Source: an uncultured Collinsella sp. (GTDB lineage Bacteria > Actinomycetota > Coriobacteriia > Coriobacteriales > Coriobacteriaceae). Taken from it: a stretch of 43,508 bases of DNA. Position numbers and translations under genes: made by a program. Location: NCBI GenBank assembly GCA_900758845.1, contig CAAESW010000064.1, positions 1-43,508 of the forward strand, in the 5' to 3' direction. A model generated the notes under the pieces. It searched no databases. It was not told where the DNA came from and was given only the letters and a program-made list of their open reading frames with translations. Positions 1-7,978 of this stretch are shown here, piece after piece (within the stretch, counting starts at the first letter, position 1; each line of letters begins with the position of its first letter).

Positions 1-130
1 AGAATTGTTAGATTAAAAGTAACAGACCGGATGAAGATACGTGCGACGGGGGCGAGGCGAATGGCTGAGCGGTATCGATATGCGGGTTCAACGGTATCAC
101 ATTGGCCACATAGATTTTTAACTTGCATTT
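1..130. other. Short intergenic stretch, no gene seen
   Basis: This is the sequence downstream of the ABC ATPase gene, up to the window edge. It is AT-rich over the first 30 bases and I see no RNA gene, clear terminator or convincing reading frame. A GTTA(9 nt)TAAC pair at 8-24 resembles the closer GTTA(5 nt)TAAC pair at 3192-3204, which is too little to call. Confidence 0.3.
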
Positions 131-871
131 CTACCCGCCCTTTTCGTAGAGTCGCCGATACGTGCTTAGCGCACCCTCGGCGCGTCCGGCAGGCTTTGCG
201 AAATGGGATCCAGGAGACTTCGGCGCAGCATCATCTTGCGGAATGCTTCTAATGAGCCTCCCATCCTTCAAAAACAGAATCTCATCGCACAGCCTATCGA
301 CCGAATCCAAGATGTGGGATGACATGATGATGCACGTACCAGAATCGGCCAGCTTCCTGAGAATCTCGGAATGCAAGTCCACCCTGCTGGGGTCGAGCGC
401 GTTCATGGGCTCATCTAATAGAAGGTACCGCGCGCCCGTCGCATACGCAATCGCCAGGGTAAGCTGCTGCTTCATGCCCTGGCTCAGAGTGCGGATCCTC
501 ATCTTCGCGAACTCGCCTATCTGCGTTTGTTCCACTATCTCTTCGATATCGCGAGCATGCGGCCACATATCGCAAACCATCTTGAGGTGATCTTCCGCAC
601 GCAATCCGGGATACAGCAGCGTCCCCTCACCAGGTGCATAGAAGATCATAGAACGGACCTCTCTCGCACCCGTACCCTGCACCTCATCCAGAACGATGCT
701 CCCGTCCACGCGAGGACCCGGCAAACCTGCCATCGCACGCAGCAACGTCGTCTTTCCATGCCCGTTCGGAGCGACGAGACCGTAGACCGTACCCGGGGCA
801 AACTCAGCGTTCACCGAATCTACGAGCACCTTCTTTCCATAAGAGATCGTCAGCGTTTGAAGGTCAATCAT
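131..871 (-). CDS. ABC transporter ATP-binding protein
   Basis: ATPase subunit of an ABC exporter, about 246 residues, cytoplasmic and docking to the permease encoded just upstream. Visible motifs: Walker A GLVAPNGHGKTT at about residues 31-42, signature LSQGM at about 129, Walker B YLLLDEP at about 149-155, and the H-loop histidine in SSHI at about 186. The Q-loop region reads YAPGEGTLLYPG, with no obvious glutamine, which is unusual. The ATG at 871 is preferred because AGGGG lies 9 nt upstream; the ATG at 880 overlaps the permease stop as ATGA but sits directly against the purine run. Either way the two genes overlap or nearly touch and are translationally coupled. The substrate cannot be read from the sequence; peptide or drug export is the usual guess for this ATPase type. 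Confidence 0.85.
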   Translation of the reverse strand: MIDLQTLTISYGKKVLVDSVNAEFAPGTVYGLVAPNGHGKTTLLRAMAGLPGPRVDGSIVLDEVQGTGAREVRSMIFYAPGEGTLLYPGLRAEDHLKMVCDMWPHARDIEEIVEQTQIGEFAKMRIRTLSQGMKQQLTLAIAYATGARYLLLDEPMNALDPSRVDLHSEILRKLADSGTCIIMSSHILDSVDRLCDEILFLKDGRLIRSIPQDDAAPKSPGSHFAKPAGRAEGALSTYRRLYEKGG

Positions 872-876
872 CGAGA

Positions 877-3099
877 TCATCCCCTTTCGATCTTTGGAAC
901 ACTCAGGCGCACCATCAACGGAGATACGGCGCCCAAGACCACCAGCAGAGCGCCCGATGCGCCGACGACCTCTCCAAAAGGCATCGCGTTCGTCCCTCGC
1001 CCAAGGAACCCAATCGTCCCCACCTGGGAAGCGGGATCAAACGAGGCGAATGGAGCCAGCAGCGCGACGCCCATGCCCACGCTTTCAACATGAGCGCTCA
1101 ACGAACCCAACACCAAGAGAACCGCGCAAACCATTCCGGTGACAACGGGGTTGCGGCTAATCGCTGCTGTCAACGCAGCGACGACGGAAATCACGCCGTA
1201 TGCCATGACCAGCAACGGAATACTGCACAACACCGCCTCCCCCACCGTGGACGTTGTCGAAGCTCCCGCCCGAATGAGAGCGACGGGATACTCCGATCCA
1301 CCCGCACCGTTCTTAATCACGGACACAACGACAGCGGGAACCATCGACACCAAAAGCAGCACCAAGCCAAGCAGGAGAGCCAGCGCAACAGCCGTCAGAA
1401 AACGCACATGCGCTGTTGCGGGGATCTGGAGAACCAGAAGGGAACGACACTGCAGGTGGGTGCACGCGAGCGATGTGACAACCACGGGCAACAGCAAAAA
1501 TAAGGAGGGAAGCGCTGCCTGGAGATACGAAAGGAGGATTAATGGGGGCATCTTCGTACTTAACTCGTAAACCTTGGGGTCCGGCAAGCTCGCGATCGAC
1601 TCAAGCAGAAGGGCGCGCGCCTCCGCACGAGAAGGAGTCTCCGGCTCGATTCCGATCGATTGCAGGAGAGTCGCATCTGCCGCGCCCAGCTCACCTCGAG
1701 CGCGCTCGTACGTCGCAAGGCTTCGAAACCCCTCCGCAGGCATAGGCGCGTACACGAAACCCGAAAGAGCATCCCGCATGTCTTCCAGGGCCGCTTTGCC
1801 CTCGACGTCCATATTCGCAGCGTTCTGCTCTAGATACCGATCTATTGAACGGAGCTCCCCATCCCTATACCGAACAGCGGAAACGTTATCAGCGTCAGGA
1901 AACATCTCGACCAGAGCCGGGGCCAGCATCGTCGTCGACATTGCAATCGCGCATACGGCGAGGGTAGGAGAACGCAGGAGCAGTTTCCCCATCGTTCTTA
2001 CGTATGCAACGGCGGAGGCACAAGCGCTCGAACGAGTTGCCGTTCTCGATGCAGTGAAGGAACCTCTCTCAAGACAAATCGGGGATATCGGGCACGCGCA
2101 GCCGCTCTTTCCAGCAACGCAAAGCAGGCTAATTGCCAGCACCTCGATCCCGATTGCGCATACGAGGGCAATCGCGCCACGCTCGAAGCAAAGTCCAGGC
2201 AGATTCACTATCTGCGTTGTCGGGTACGGGCTATAGGCGCCGACGGTCAACTCAGTGTTCGCATACGTAAGGGGATTCAACAGGGCGAACTCACGTAAAG
2301 CGATGGATCTTCCGTAATACCCGGGAACCATCGTCACCCCCATCAGGGCACATACGAACACGATTCCAAGCGTAGGGTTATTGGCAATCTTCACGGCAAG
2401 GTGAACGACAAGCGAGATGAACGCTGCCACCAAGAATTGCAAGATGGCCGTCTGCGCGAACACCAGCCAAGCCGGTTTGATAACCGGAGTCGCATATTGA
2501 ATGTAGCCTATCGGATAGAACGGCGAGCCCGGGCCATTCTTCACAAGCGCGGCGATTATCCCTGGAAGATTGATGGCGAGGACGGCAAGCATTGCAAAAA
2601 CACTCGCCCATACGCTCGATGCAACAAGTCTACCCAGCTCGCCCATCGGTGCCTGGATGATGAGCTTTTCACGTTTGTTAAGACGCGCGGCAAGGAACGA
2701 GACGGCAACGGCCGTTGCGACCCATAGCAAGTACTCCTTCGATCCGTCATAATAGGTGTACTCTCCATCCGATATCTGCAGAAACGGAAGTAGGGGAGAG
2801 AGCGGTGCCAAGATAAGACGTCCCGCGGCAAGAGGGTACAGAAGCGCGGGCATGCTTGATGAAGAGGTATAGACACCGTCCTCCCCCGCATTCACAAGCG
2901 CATCCGCATAGGATGCTGACAATTCCTGCTCAACACGGGTTATTCCCGACTCGAGGTATTCGACCCGTCCGTCGATGCCAGCCGCGCTCCTGAAGACGGG
3001 CAGAGCACAAAGAACCATCAACGCAACAACGACAACACAGAGCGACCTGGAGGAGAGAAGCGACCTAAAGATCGCCTTCGAGATTTTGAGCATATTCAT
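877..3099 (-). CDS. ABC-2-like permease with two tandem homologous halves
   Basis: Membrane protein of about 740 residues, the permease partner of the following ATPase. Each half starts with one membrane segment, then a long polar (probably extracytoplasmic) loop, then about five membrane segments. The halves are recognisably related: LPGIIAALVKNGPGSPFYP at about residues 178-196 matches VPAVVVSVIKNGAGGSEYP at about 587-605. The later NPTLGIVFVCALMGV and NPVVTGMVCAVLLVLG also correspond. A Cys-rich hydrophilic linker lies near residues 330-350. The reading frame is open to 3186, but ATG at 3099 (MNMLKIS) is chosen because GAGGTTAAGG precedes it and the upstream frame runs through a hairpin. 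One polypeptide would supply both permease halves, so a single ATPase gene (acting as a dimer) would complete the exporter. The fold assignment is inference from topology and the neighbour. Confidence 0.75.
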   Translation of the reverse strand: MNMLKISKAIFRSLLSSRSLCVVVVALMVLCALPVFRSAAGIDGRVEYLESGITRVEQELSASYADALVNAGEDGVYTSSSSMPALLYPLAAGRLILAPLSPLLPFLQISDGEYTYYDGSKEYLLWVATAVAVSFLAARLNKREKLIIQAPMGELGRLVASSVWASVFAMLAVLAINLPGIIAALVKNGPGSPFYPIGYIQYATPVIKPAWLVFAQTAILQFLVAAFISLVVHLAVKIANNPTLGIVFVCALMGVTMVPGYYGRSIALREFALLNPLTYANTELTVGAYSPYPTTQIVNLPGLCFERGAIALVCAIGIEVLAISLLCVAGKSGCACPISPICLERGSFTASRTATRSSACASAVAYVRTMGKLLLRSPTLAVCAIAMSTTMLAPALVEMFPDADNVSAVRYRDGELRSIDRYLEQNAANMDVEGKAALEDMRDALSGFVYAPMPAEGFRSLATYERARGELGAADATLLQSIGIEPETPSRAEARALLLESIASLPDPKVYELSTKMPPLILLSYLQAALPSLFLLLPVVVTSLACTHLQCRSLLVLQIPATAHVRFLTAVALALLLGLVLLLVSMVPAVVVSVIKNGAGGSEYPVALIRAGASTTSTVGEAVLCSIPLLVMAYGVISVVAALTAAISRNPVVTGMVCAVLLVLGSLSAHVESVGMGVALLAPFASFDPASQVGTIGFLGRGTNAMPFGEVVGASGALLVVLGAVSPLMVRLSVPKIERG

Positions 3100-3234
3100 C
3101 GCCAACCTTAACCTCATCCAGTCGGAACAGAGGGGCCGAACAAAATGCTCGGCCCTTATTACTTGCCGGCAAAGTTTATTTAACATAAACTGTTAAAAAG
3201 TAACCTGAGTTTTTTAAATTCTTCGGAGGTTATT
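3100..3234. promoter_or_regulatory. Divergent intergenic region, ABC operon / DUF2975 gene
   Basis: AT-rich region between the minus-strand ABC operon and the plus-strand DUF2975-HTH pair. A 7-bp inverted repeat (GGGCCGA at 3133-3139, TCGGCCC at 3149-3155) sits in the ABC leader. A small palindrome GTTA-AAAAG-TAAC at 3192-3204 is a candidate operator for the Xre-type regulator two genes away. The plus gene has a good ribosome site, TCGGAGG, ending 7 nt before its ATG. Confidence 0.4.
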
Positions 3235-3747
3235 ATGAGTTCCGACAATCGCACTCCCCGGCTTCATTCCTTCCGCATCGCATGTGCGATAGCCTCTGCG
3301 ACCCTTTGCGCCACCGCCATCGCACAAGTGGCGTTCTCCTTAAAGCCAGCAATCGAAGTGCTCGACAACCCTGTAATTGCAGACTCCCCCGCGTATCCAG
3401 CCCTTGCGATCTCGACATTGGTCCCTGCCGTCATCGGTATCGCTACGACCATCCTCAGCGCCGTTCTCGTGTGGACGATCAAGAGCGGAGACCCCTTCAA
3501 GAAAGGGTCTGCGACATGCTTGAAGGTGCTCGGCATTCTCTTCGTTGTTCAAGCTGCCACCAGCCTCTACGCCGGCTCACTCAAAACCTCCGTTTCGATG
3601 TTTGGCGGCGAGGGGGCCGTCGGCGCCCAAGAGATCGCTTCATCATTCGATTGGACCTCTCTGGTTCTCGGCATCGTCCTGTTCATGCTTTCCCAGCTCT
3701 TCTTGTACGCCCGAGAGCTATACCTCGACTCCGACGAGATTGCGTAA
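3235..3747 (+). CDS. DUF2975 family membrane protein
   Basis: A 170-residue membrane protein with about four membrane segments: near residues 12-32, 58-82, 95-112 and 140-160. The size, topology and a directly following small HTH gene match the DUF2975 plus YozG/Cro-type regulator pair found widely in Firmicutes and Actinobacteria. The biochemical role of the family is unknown. A ribosome site GGAGG precedes the ATG. The downstream HTH gene begins 9 nt after the stop, so the two are one transcript. Family assignment rests on topology and context, not on a catalytic motif. Confidence 0.7.
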   Translation: MSSDNRTPRLHSFRIACAIASATLCATAIAQVAFSLKPAIEVLDNPVIADSPAYPALAISTLVPAVIGIATTILSAVLVWTIKSGDPFKKGSATCLKVLGILFVVQAATSLYAGSLKTSVSMFGGEGAVGAQEIASSFDWTSLVLGIVLFMLSQLFLYARELYLDSDEIA

Positions 3748-3756
3748 GGAAACGCC

Positions 3757-4008
3757 ATGCCCGTAATTGTTCGCCTCGACAAGATCATGGCCGAGCGAAA
3801 GATTTCCTCGAACGAACTTGCCGAAAGGATTGGAACCACGCCCGTGAACCTGTCCCGTATTAAAAAAGGGCATATTCGCGGCATTCGCTTCAACACACTC
3901 GAGCAGCTATGCCTCGCCCTTCGTTGCCAACCCGGAGACCTTCTCGAAGTCATGAGCGAAGAGGATGCCCGAAAGGAGTTCGGACTCGATTGGTCCGCCG
4001 AGGATTAG
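3757..4008 (+). CDS. Small Xre/Cro-type HTH regulator
   Basis: An 83-residue DNA-binding protein. The helix-turn-helix spans about residues 8-60: an ISSNELAERIG helix, then TTPVNLSRIKKGHIRGIRF as turn and recognition helix, then a LEQLCLALRCQPGDLLE helix typical of the HTH_26/YozG group. It lies 9 nt after the DUF2975 gene, with AAGGA in front of its ATG, and is its usual partner regulator. The C-terminal tail ends at a TAG stop at 4006-4008. The same reading frame continues on the other side of that stop as a tyrosine recombinase catalytic domain, so the 3' end of this gene is a DNA junction. Confidence 0.8.
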   Translation: MPVIVRLDKIMAERKISSNELAERIGTTPVNLSRIKKGHIRGIRFNTLEQLCLALRCQPGDLLEVMSEEDARKEFGLDWSAED

Positions 4009-4734
4009 AGGGCGGTCGTACTCGCTCTGCACACGGGGATGCGAATCGGCGAGGTCTGCGGCCTTCGGTGGTGCGATGTGGATTTCGAGACGGGCCTGAT
4101 CTCGATCAGGCACTCGGTGGCGTACGCGAAGGGAATGGGTTCGTTCATCAAGGACACCAAGACCCATGACGCCAGGGGTATCCCCATCGACCCGGTCGGC
4201 CTACTCCCCTTCCTGAAGGAGACCCACGAGATCGACTGCGGAAAGCTGCGCTTGCGCGGCCTTACCGGGGCGGTCGAGATCGGGGACTGCTACATCCTGT
4301 CGGAGCCGGGCGCGACCTTCGCGACGACAAGCTATATCCGCAGGGCGTTCAAGACGTTCTCGGAGACCAACGGCCTCATGGGCACCAACGACGAGCTGAT
4401 CACGTTCCACGGCCTTCGCCACACGTTCGCAACGCAGTGGATCCGCCAAGGCGGCGATATCAAGGCGCTCCAATCGATCCTCGGCCACAAGGACGCCATG
4501 GCGACGCTCAACGTCTACGCCGACATCGAGCCCATCTCCAAAATCCATAACATGCTGCGCGCCACGCCGTGCCTTTGGCGCGGGCACCTCGGGCCGAGGG
4601 TCGATCCGGGTCCCATGTTCCAACAGAGGATCCAGGAGTCCATCGAGACGCTCCAGGCGTTCGGCTACGGCATCACCGAGCCGGACGACCGAAATATCGC
4701 CATACGCGACGTGAAGACGAACAGTTGGCTCTAG
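4009..4734 (+). pseudogene. Tyrosine recombinase (integrase) remnant, catalytic domain only
   Basis: Homology to phage/ICE-type tyrosine integrases starts right after the preceding gene's stop: the frame reads RAVVLALHTGMRIGEVCGLR, the standard start of the catalytic fold. All catalytic positions are visible: Arg in TGMRIGE, Lys in KDTKTHDARG, HGLRHTFAT with His and Arg, LGHKD with His, and the nucleophile Tyr in LNVYAD. Missing are the N-terminal DNA-binding and SAM-like core-binding domains, about 150-200 residues in the family. The first ATG is at 4039 and has no close ribosome site. I call it a 5'-truncated remnant; expression as a free catalytic domain cannot be excluded. The C-terminal tail after the tyrosine is about 60 residues. 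Confidence 0.8.
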
Positions 4735-5130
4735 CTCACCGAGTACGCGGCAGTGCTGGGCCCATCCCAACTGAGGTCACGGTGGTCCGATAGGGGCGCC
4801 GCCCGCGGCATGCGCCGCGGAGCGGTATCCCCTACCGAAGGGCGGGGATGCCCTCCGCTTCCAGTTCGGAATCAGCCGTCGGAGGCGTTCGGCTGACTGC
4901 GGGAACGGCCTGTCCGCTCAATGTGTTCGGCTGAGATCGGAAATCAACCCAACACGAGCCGGACACGCGCCAGACGGCTCTTCCCCGTACGGCCTTCCCC
5001 CTTACGCTCATGTTGCAGGCATGTAACGCCGCAGCGAGCGCGCCTTTTTTGCGCCAGACAGGTACAATGATGAACACTGTACCGTAGCGGAGCGCCCCGC
5101 GCGCGCCGCAATCACGCGAAAGGGTTTCCC
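4735..5130. other. 396-bp intergenic region with hairpins, no gene
   Basis: No convincing gene. It holds a perfect 7-bp stem with ATGC loop (CCGCGGC 4803-4809, GCCGCGG 4814-4820) and a 7-bp stem TCAGCCG/CGGCTGA (4872-4878, 4890-4896). Several degenerate TTCGGCTGA-like words follow up to 4940. A TACAAT box at 5063-5068 could be the -10 element of the ACT-domain gene, but no good -35 is seen. The region may be debris of the element that carried the integrase. Confidence 0.5.
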
Positions 5131-5418
5131 ATGGCCGAGATCTCGTCCTCCCGTATCGTCATCACCGTCCTTGGCAAGAACCGCCCCGGCATCGTCGCCG
5201 GCGTCACCCGTGTCCTAGGCGAGGCCAACGTCGACATCCGCGACATCACGCAGTCCATTATCGAGGACATCTTCACCATGACCATGCTGGCCGATACCGC
5301 CGAGTCCAAGCTCGACTTCGCCGAGCTGCAGAAGGCGCTGGCCGAGGCCGGCGAGCTTTCGGGCGTCAACGTGTCCATCCAGCGCGAGGACGTCTTCAAC
5401 TTTATGTACCGCCTGTAG
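5131..5418 (+). CDS. ACT domain protein, UPF0237 family
   Basis: A 95-residue single ACT domain. The family core is clear: VITVLGKNRPGIVAGVTRVL at residues 10-29 (first strand, ligand-binding glycine loop and helix), NVDIRDITQSI near 34-44, and a C-terminal RED-FNFMYRL end. Stand-alone UPF0237 proteins are thought to sense amino acids or other small ligands as dimers; none is assigned here. In many genomes the partner is a UPF0210 protein, but here citrate synthase follows 77 nt downstream on the same strand. Upstream spacing contains AAAGGG before the ATG. Confidence 0.85.
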   Translation: MAEISSSRIVITVLGKNRPGIVAGVTRVLGEANVDIRDITQSIIEDIFTMTMLADTAESKLDFAELQKALAEAGELSGVNVSIQREDVFNFMYRL

Positions 5419-5495
5419 CGAGCAAGCCGCTGGGGATAGCCTGACGCGCGCATGCCCATGCAAGTCACCCCGATGCGGCCCGGAGAGGAGCGCGC

Positions 5496-6914
5496 ATGGC
5501 CTACGACGCCAAGAAAATCTATTACCGCTTCGACGACCACCTGAGCCGCCTGGTCTTGGATTACGAAGCGAGCCGCCAGATTTCGCCCGAAAGCGAAAAT
5601 CTCTACTATGGCCTGCCGACTGACCCTTATGACGAGGGCCTATTTGTTGAGCACAATGTCAAGCGCGGCCTGCGCAATGCCGACGGCTCGGGCGTGGTCG
5701 CGGGCCTCACTCGCATCTCGGATGTGCACGGCTACAACAAGGTCGACGGAAAGGTCGTGCCCGATCAGGGCAAGCTCACGCTTCGCGGCTACAGCATCGA
5801 GGATCTGGTCAACAATGCCCAGGCCGAGAATCGCTACGGCTACGAGGAAGTCGCCTATCTGCTTATCACGGGTTCGCTGCCCAACAAGGAAGAGCTCGAC
5901 GGCTTTTGCGAGCGCCTGGGCGCCTTTAGACATCTGAGCGACGAATACGTCAAAGAGTTCCCTATGACCACGGTGTCGTCGAGCATCATGAACGTGCTCC
6001 AGCGCGCCGTGCTGCTGCTCTACGCCTTCGATGCCGAACCAGACGTGATCACGCCCGAGCACGAAATCGACGTCGCCATTTCCATGCTCGCACGTCTCCC
6101 GCGCATCGCCGCCTTCGCCCACATGGCCTCGATCGCCAAGCTTCGCGGCTCCGAGGTTCACGTGCCGCACCCCACGCCCGGCCTCTCCACCGCCGAGACC
6201 ATTCTGCAGGTCCTGCGCGGCGGCATGGCGTTCACCCGCGATGAGGCGATGCTGCTCGACGTGATGCTCATGCTGCATGCCGAGCACGGCGGCGGCAACA
6301 ACTCCACGTTTGCCTGCCGCGTGCTGTCCTCCTCGGCCACCGACCCGTATTCCGCCTACGCCGCGGCCATCGGCTCGCTCAAGGGTCCGCGCCACGGCGG
6401 CGCCAACGCCAAGGTCGTGTCTATGCACGAGGACATCCGTGCGCATGTCTCCAATTGGGAGGACGAGGACGAGGTCGCAGCCTACCTGGGCAAGATCCTC
6501 GACAAGCAGGCCTTCGACGGCACGGGTCTCATCTACGGTATGGGCCACGCCGTCTACACGCTGAGCGACCCGCGCGCCGAGGTGTGCCGCCGATACGCGC
6601 GCACGCTTGCCGCCAAGAAGGACCTGGGCGAGGAGTTCGCGCTCATCGAGCGCATCGAGCGCCTGGCCCCGCAAGTGATGCGCGATCACGGCATGACCAA
6701 GCCTATCTGCGCCAACATCGACCTGTACACAGGCTTTATCTACAAGATGCTCGGCGTGCCCGAGACGCTTTTTACGCCGCTATTCGCCGTCGCCCGCATG
6801 GCCGGCTGGTCGGCGCACCGCATGGAAGAGCTCTTCTGCGCGCATCGCATCATCCGCCCGGCGTACCGTCCGGTGATCGAGCCGCTGGAGTACAAGCCGC
6901 TCGCCGACCGCTAG
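5496..6914 (+). CDS. gltA: Citrate synthase
   Basis: Condenses acetyl-CoA with oxaloacetate to citrate in the cytoplasm. The protein is 472 residues. The catalytic triad is visible in its family settings: His in AEHGGGNNSTF, His in IYGMGHAVYTLSDPRA, and Asp in ICANIDLYTGFIYKMLG. A long N-terminal extension (about 70 residues before TRISDVHGY) is typical of the version found in anaerobic Firmicutes and Actinobacteria. In such organisms it feeds glutamate synthesis rather than a full cycle; no other cycle enzyme lies nearby. GGAGAGG precedes the ATG and a strong terminator follows. A 2-methylcitrate synthase role cannot be excluded from sequence alone. Confidence 0.9.
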   Translation: MAYDAKKIYYRFDDHLSRLVLDYEASRQISPESENLYYGLPTDPYDEGLFVEHNVKRGLRNADGSGVVAGLTRISDVHGYNKVDGKVVPDQGKLTLRGYSIEDLVNNAQAENRYGYEEVAYLLITGSLPNKEELDGFCERLGAFRHLSDEYVKEFPMTTVSSSIMNVLQRAVLLLYAFDAEPDVITPEHEIDVAISMLARLPRIAAFAHMASIAKLRGSEVHVPHPTPGLSTAETILQVLRGGMAFTRDEAMLLDVMLMLHAEHGGGNNSTFACRVLSSSATDPYSAYAAAIGSLKGPRHGGANAKVVSMHEDIRAHVSNWEDEDEVAAYLGKILDKQAFDGTGLIYGMGHAVYTLSDPRAEVCRRYARTLAAKKDLGEEFALIERIERLAPQVMRDHGMTKPICANIDLYTGFIYKMLGVPETLFTPLFAVARMAGWSAHRMEELFCAHRIIRPAYRPVIEPLEYKPLADR

Positions 6915-6937
6915 GACGCGGACCGTTATAGAACTCG

Positions 6938-6976
6938 AGCGTGGCCAGGGCATCACCGCCCTCGGCCACGCTTTTT
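6938..6976 (+). terminator. Rho-independent terminator of citrate synthase
   Basis: AGCGTGGCC (6938-6946) pairs with GGCCACGCT (6964-6972). An inner AGGGC/GCCCT stem extends it, and TTTTT follows. It lies 24 nt after the citrate synthase stop. Confidence 0.85.
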
Positions 6977-7001
6977 ATGCCAGCAGAAAGGGCTGCATCG
7001 A

Positions 7002-7844
7002 ATGATTGTGTTTTCCGATATGGATGGAACGCTGTTGACGAGCGATAAGCAGATGAGCGACGCCACCTGGGCGATGCTCGACGAGCTCGCACGTCGCGGC
7101 ATTGAGTTTGTACCGTGCACGGGGCGTCCGCTGTCGGGCATCTTTGAGCCTATCCTCGCCCATCCTGCCGTGCACTACGCGGTCTGTGCCAATGGTGCCA
7201 GCGTCTGGCAGCTCGACGAAGATGCGCCTACCGATGCCTCACGCGCCAAACGTATCTTGAGCCGACCGCTCGACCGTGGCATCGCCCATCGCATCCATCG
7301 CATCGCCGCCGGCCACGATGTGACCTTCGATATCTTCGCCGACGGCCAGTGCTTCCTCCCCCGCTCGCTCTATGAGCGCCTAGACGAGTTCTGCGGCGGC
7401 GACCCCCACATCGCGGCTTCGCTCAAGCGCACACGAACACCGATCGACATGGATATCGACAGTAAGATCGACGAGGTCGAGACACTCGAACGCATCGCCA
7501 TGTACTGGCACGACCCGGCCGATCGCGACGCCATCGCGGCGGAGCTCGACACGCTCGGGGGCATTGAGGTCACGCGTTCGTACGCCATGAATATCGAGGT
7601 CATGGGCGAGGGCGCTACCAAGGGGACGGCCCTCACGTGGCTGTGCGAGCACCTGGGCGAGCGTCTCGCCGACGCCTGGGCGTTCGGCGACAACATCAAC
7701 GACATCCCCATGCTGCAGGCAGCGGGCCATGGCATGGCCATGATCAACGCCGAGCCCGAAGATTGCGAGGCCGCCGACGCCATCACCGAGTTCGACAACG
7801 ACCACGACGGCGTCGCCCGCACCATCATGGCCGCCATCGCCTAG
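7002..7844 (+). CDS. HAD-IIB (Cof-type) phosphatase
   Basis: A 280-residue HAD hydrolase of the Cof/sugar-phosphatase type, cytoplasmic and Mg-dependent. Motif I is FSDMDGTLLTSD at residues 4-15 (nucleophile and acid/base Asp), motif II lies near CTGRP, and motif IV is FGDNINDIPML, with Lys of motif III in the GATKGTAL stretch. The cap between them is the IIB type, which sets specificity for small phosphorylated compounds; the substrate is not readable. The gene follows a terminator, so it should have its own promoter. Its TAG stop is the first part of the 27-bp repeat array that starts at 7841. Confidence 0.88.
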   Translation: MIVFSDMDGTLLTSDKQMSDATWAMLDELARRGIEFVPCTGRPLSGIFEPILAHPAVHYAVCANGASVWQLDEDAPTDASRAKRILSRPLDRGIAHRIHRIAAGHDVTFDIFADGQCFLPRSLYERLDEFCGGDPHIAASLKRTRTPIDMDIDSKIDEVETLERIAMYWHDPADRDAIAAELDTLGGIEVTRSYAMNIEVMGEGATKGTALTWLCEHLGERLADAWAFGDNINDIPMLQAAGHGMAMINAEPEDCEAADAITEFDNDHDGVARTIMAAIA

Positions 7845-7921
7845 TCATTGGGGACGTTCTTAAACGACTAGTCATTGGGGACGTTCTTGAATGACTAGTC
7901 GTTGGGGACACTCTTCGCGGG
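7841..7921 (+). repeat. Three tandem 27-bp repeats (CTAGTCATTGGGGACGTTCTT type)
   Basis: Three consecutive units begin CTAGTC at 7841, 7868 and 7895. Unit 1 continues ATTGGGGACGTTCTTAAACGA; unit 2 differs by two bases in the tail; unit 3 is diverged. The first unit contains the TAG stop of the HAD gene. GGGGACA in unit 3 pairs with TGTCCCC at about 7935-7941 to close a long hairpin. A further copy in the opposite direction is at 8943-8977. Confidence 0.9.
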
Positions 7922-7928
7922 ACGCCGC

Positions 7929-7978
7929 AAGGACTGTCCCCGGCTGCCGGCAGAAAAGGAACGTCCCTAGCTGCCGGA
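7929..7978 (+). repeat. Intergenic repeat module with CTGCCGGCAG palindrome
   Basis: A roughly 50-bp module built as CAAGGACTGTCCCC, then the palindrome CTGCCGGCAG, then AAAAGGAACGTCCC and a TGCCGG end. The same module, with matched base changes, lies at 10955-11002. It sits between two convergent HAD genes and abuts the 27-bp array. Confidence 0.85.

Noticed and set aside
60..105. tRNA-like words (TGGCTGAGCGGT, then GGGTTCAAC)
   Set aside because: The two words resemble D- and T-loop parts but are only about 10 nt apart, with no acceptor stem, anticodon arm or CCA. Not a tRNA.
4832..5077. 81-residue minus-strand frame in the 4735-5130 gap
   Set aside because: It crosses two hairpins, has no ribosome site and shows no family features.
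5640..6689. Long open frame on the strand opposite citrate synthase
   Set aside because: It mirrors a gene with clear catalytic motifs. High-GC codon use leaves antisense frames open, and the product has no recognisable domain or ribosome site.
7841..7921. Possible CRISPR array
   Set aside because: The three 27-bp units follow each other with no spacers, no cas gene is near, and the units are part of a scattered intergenic repeat family.
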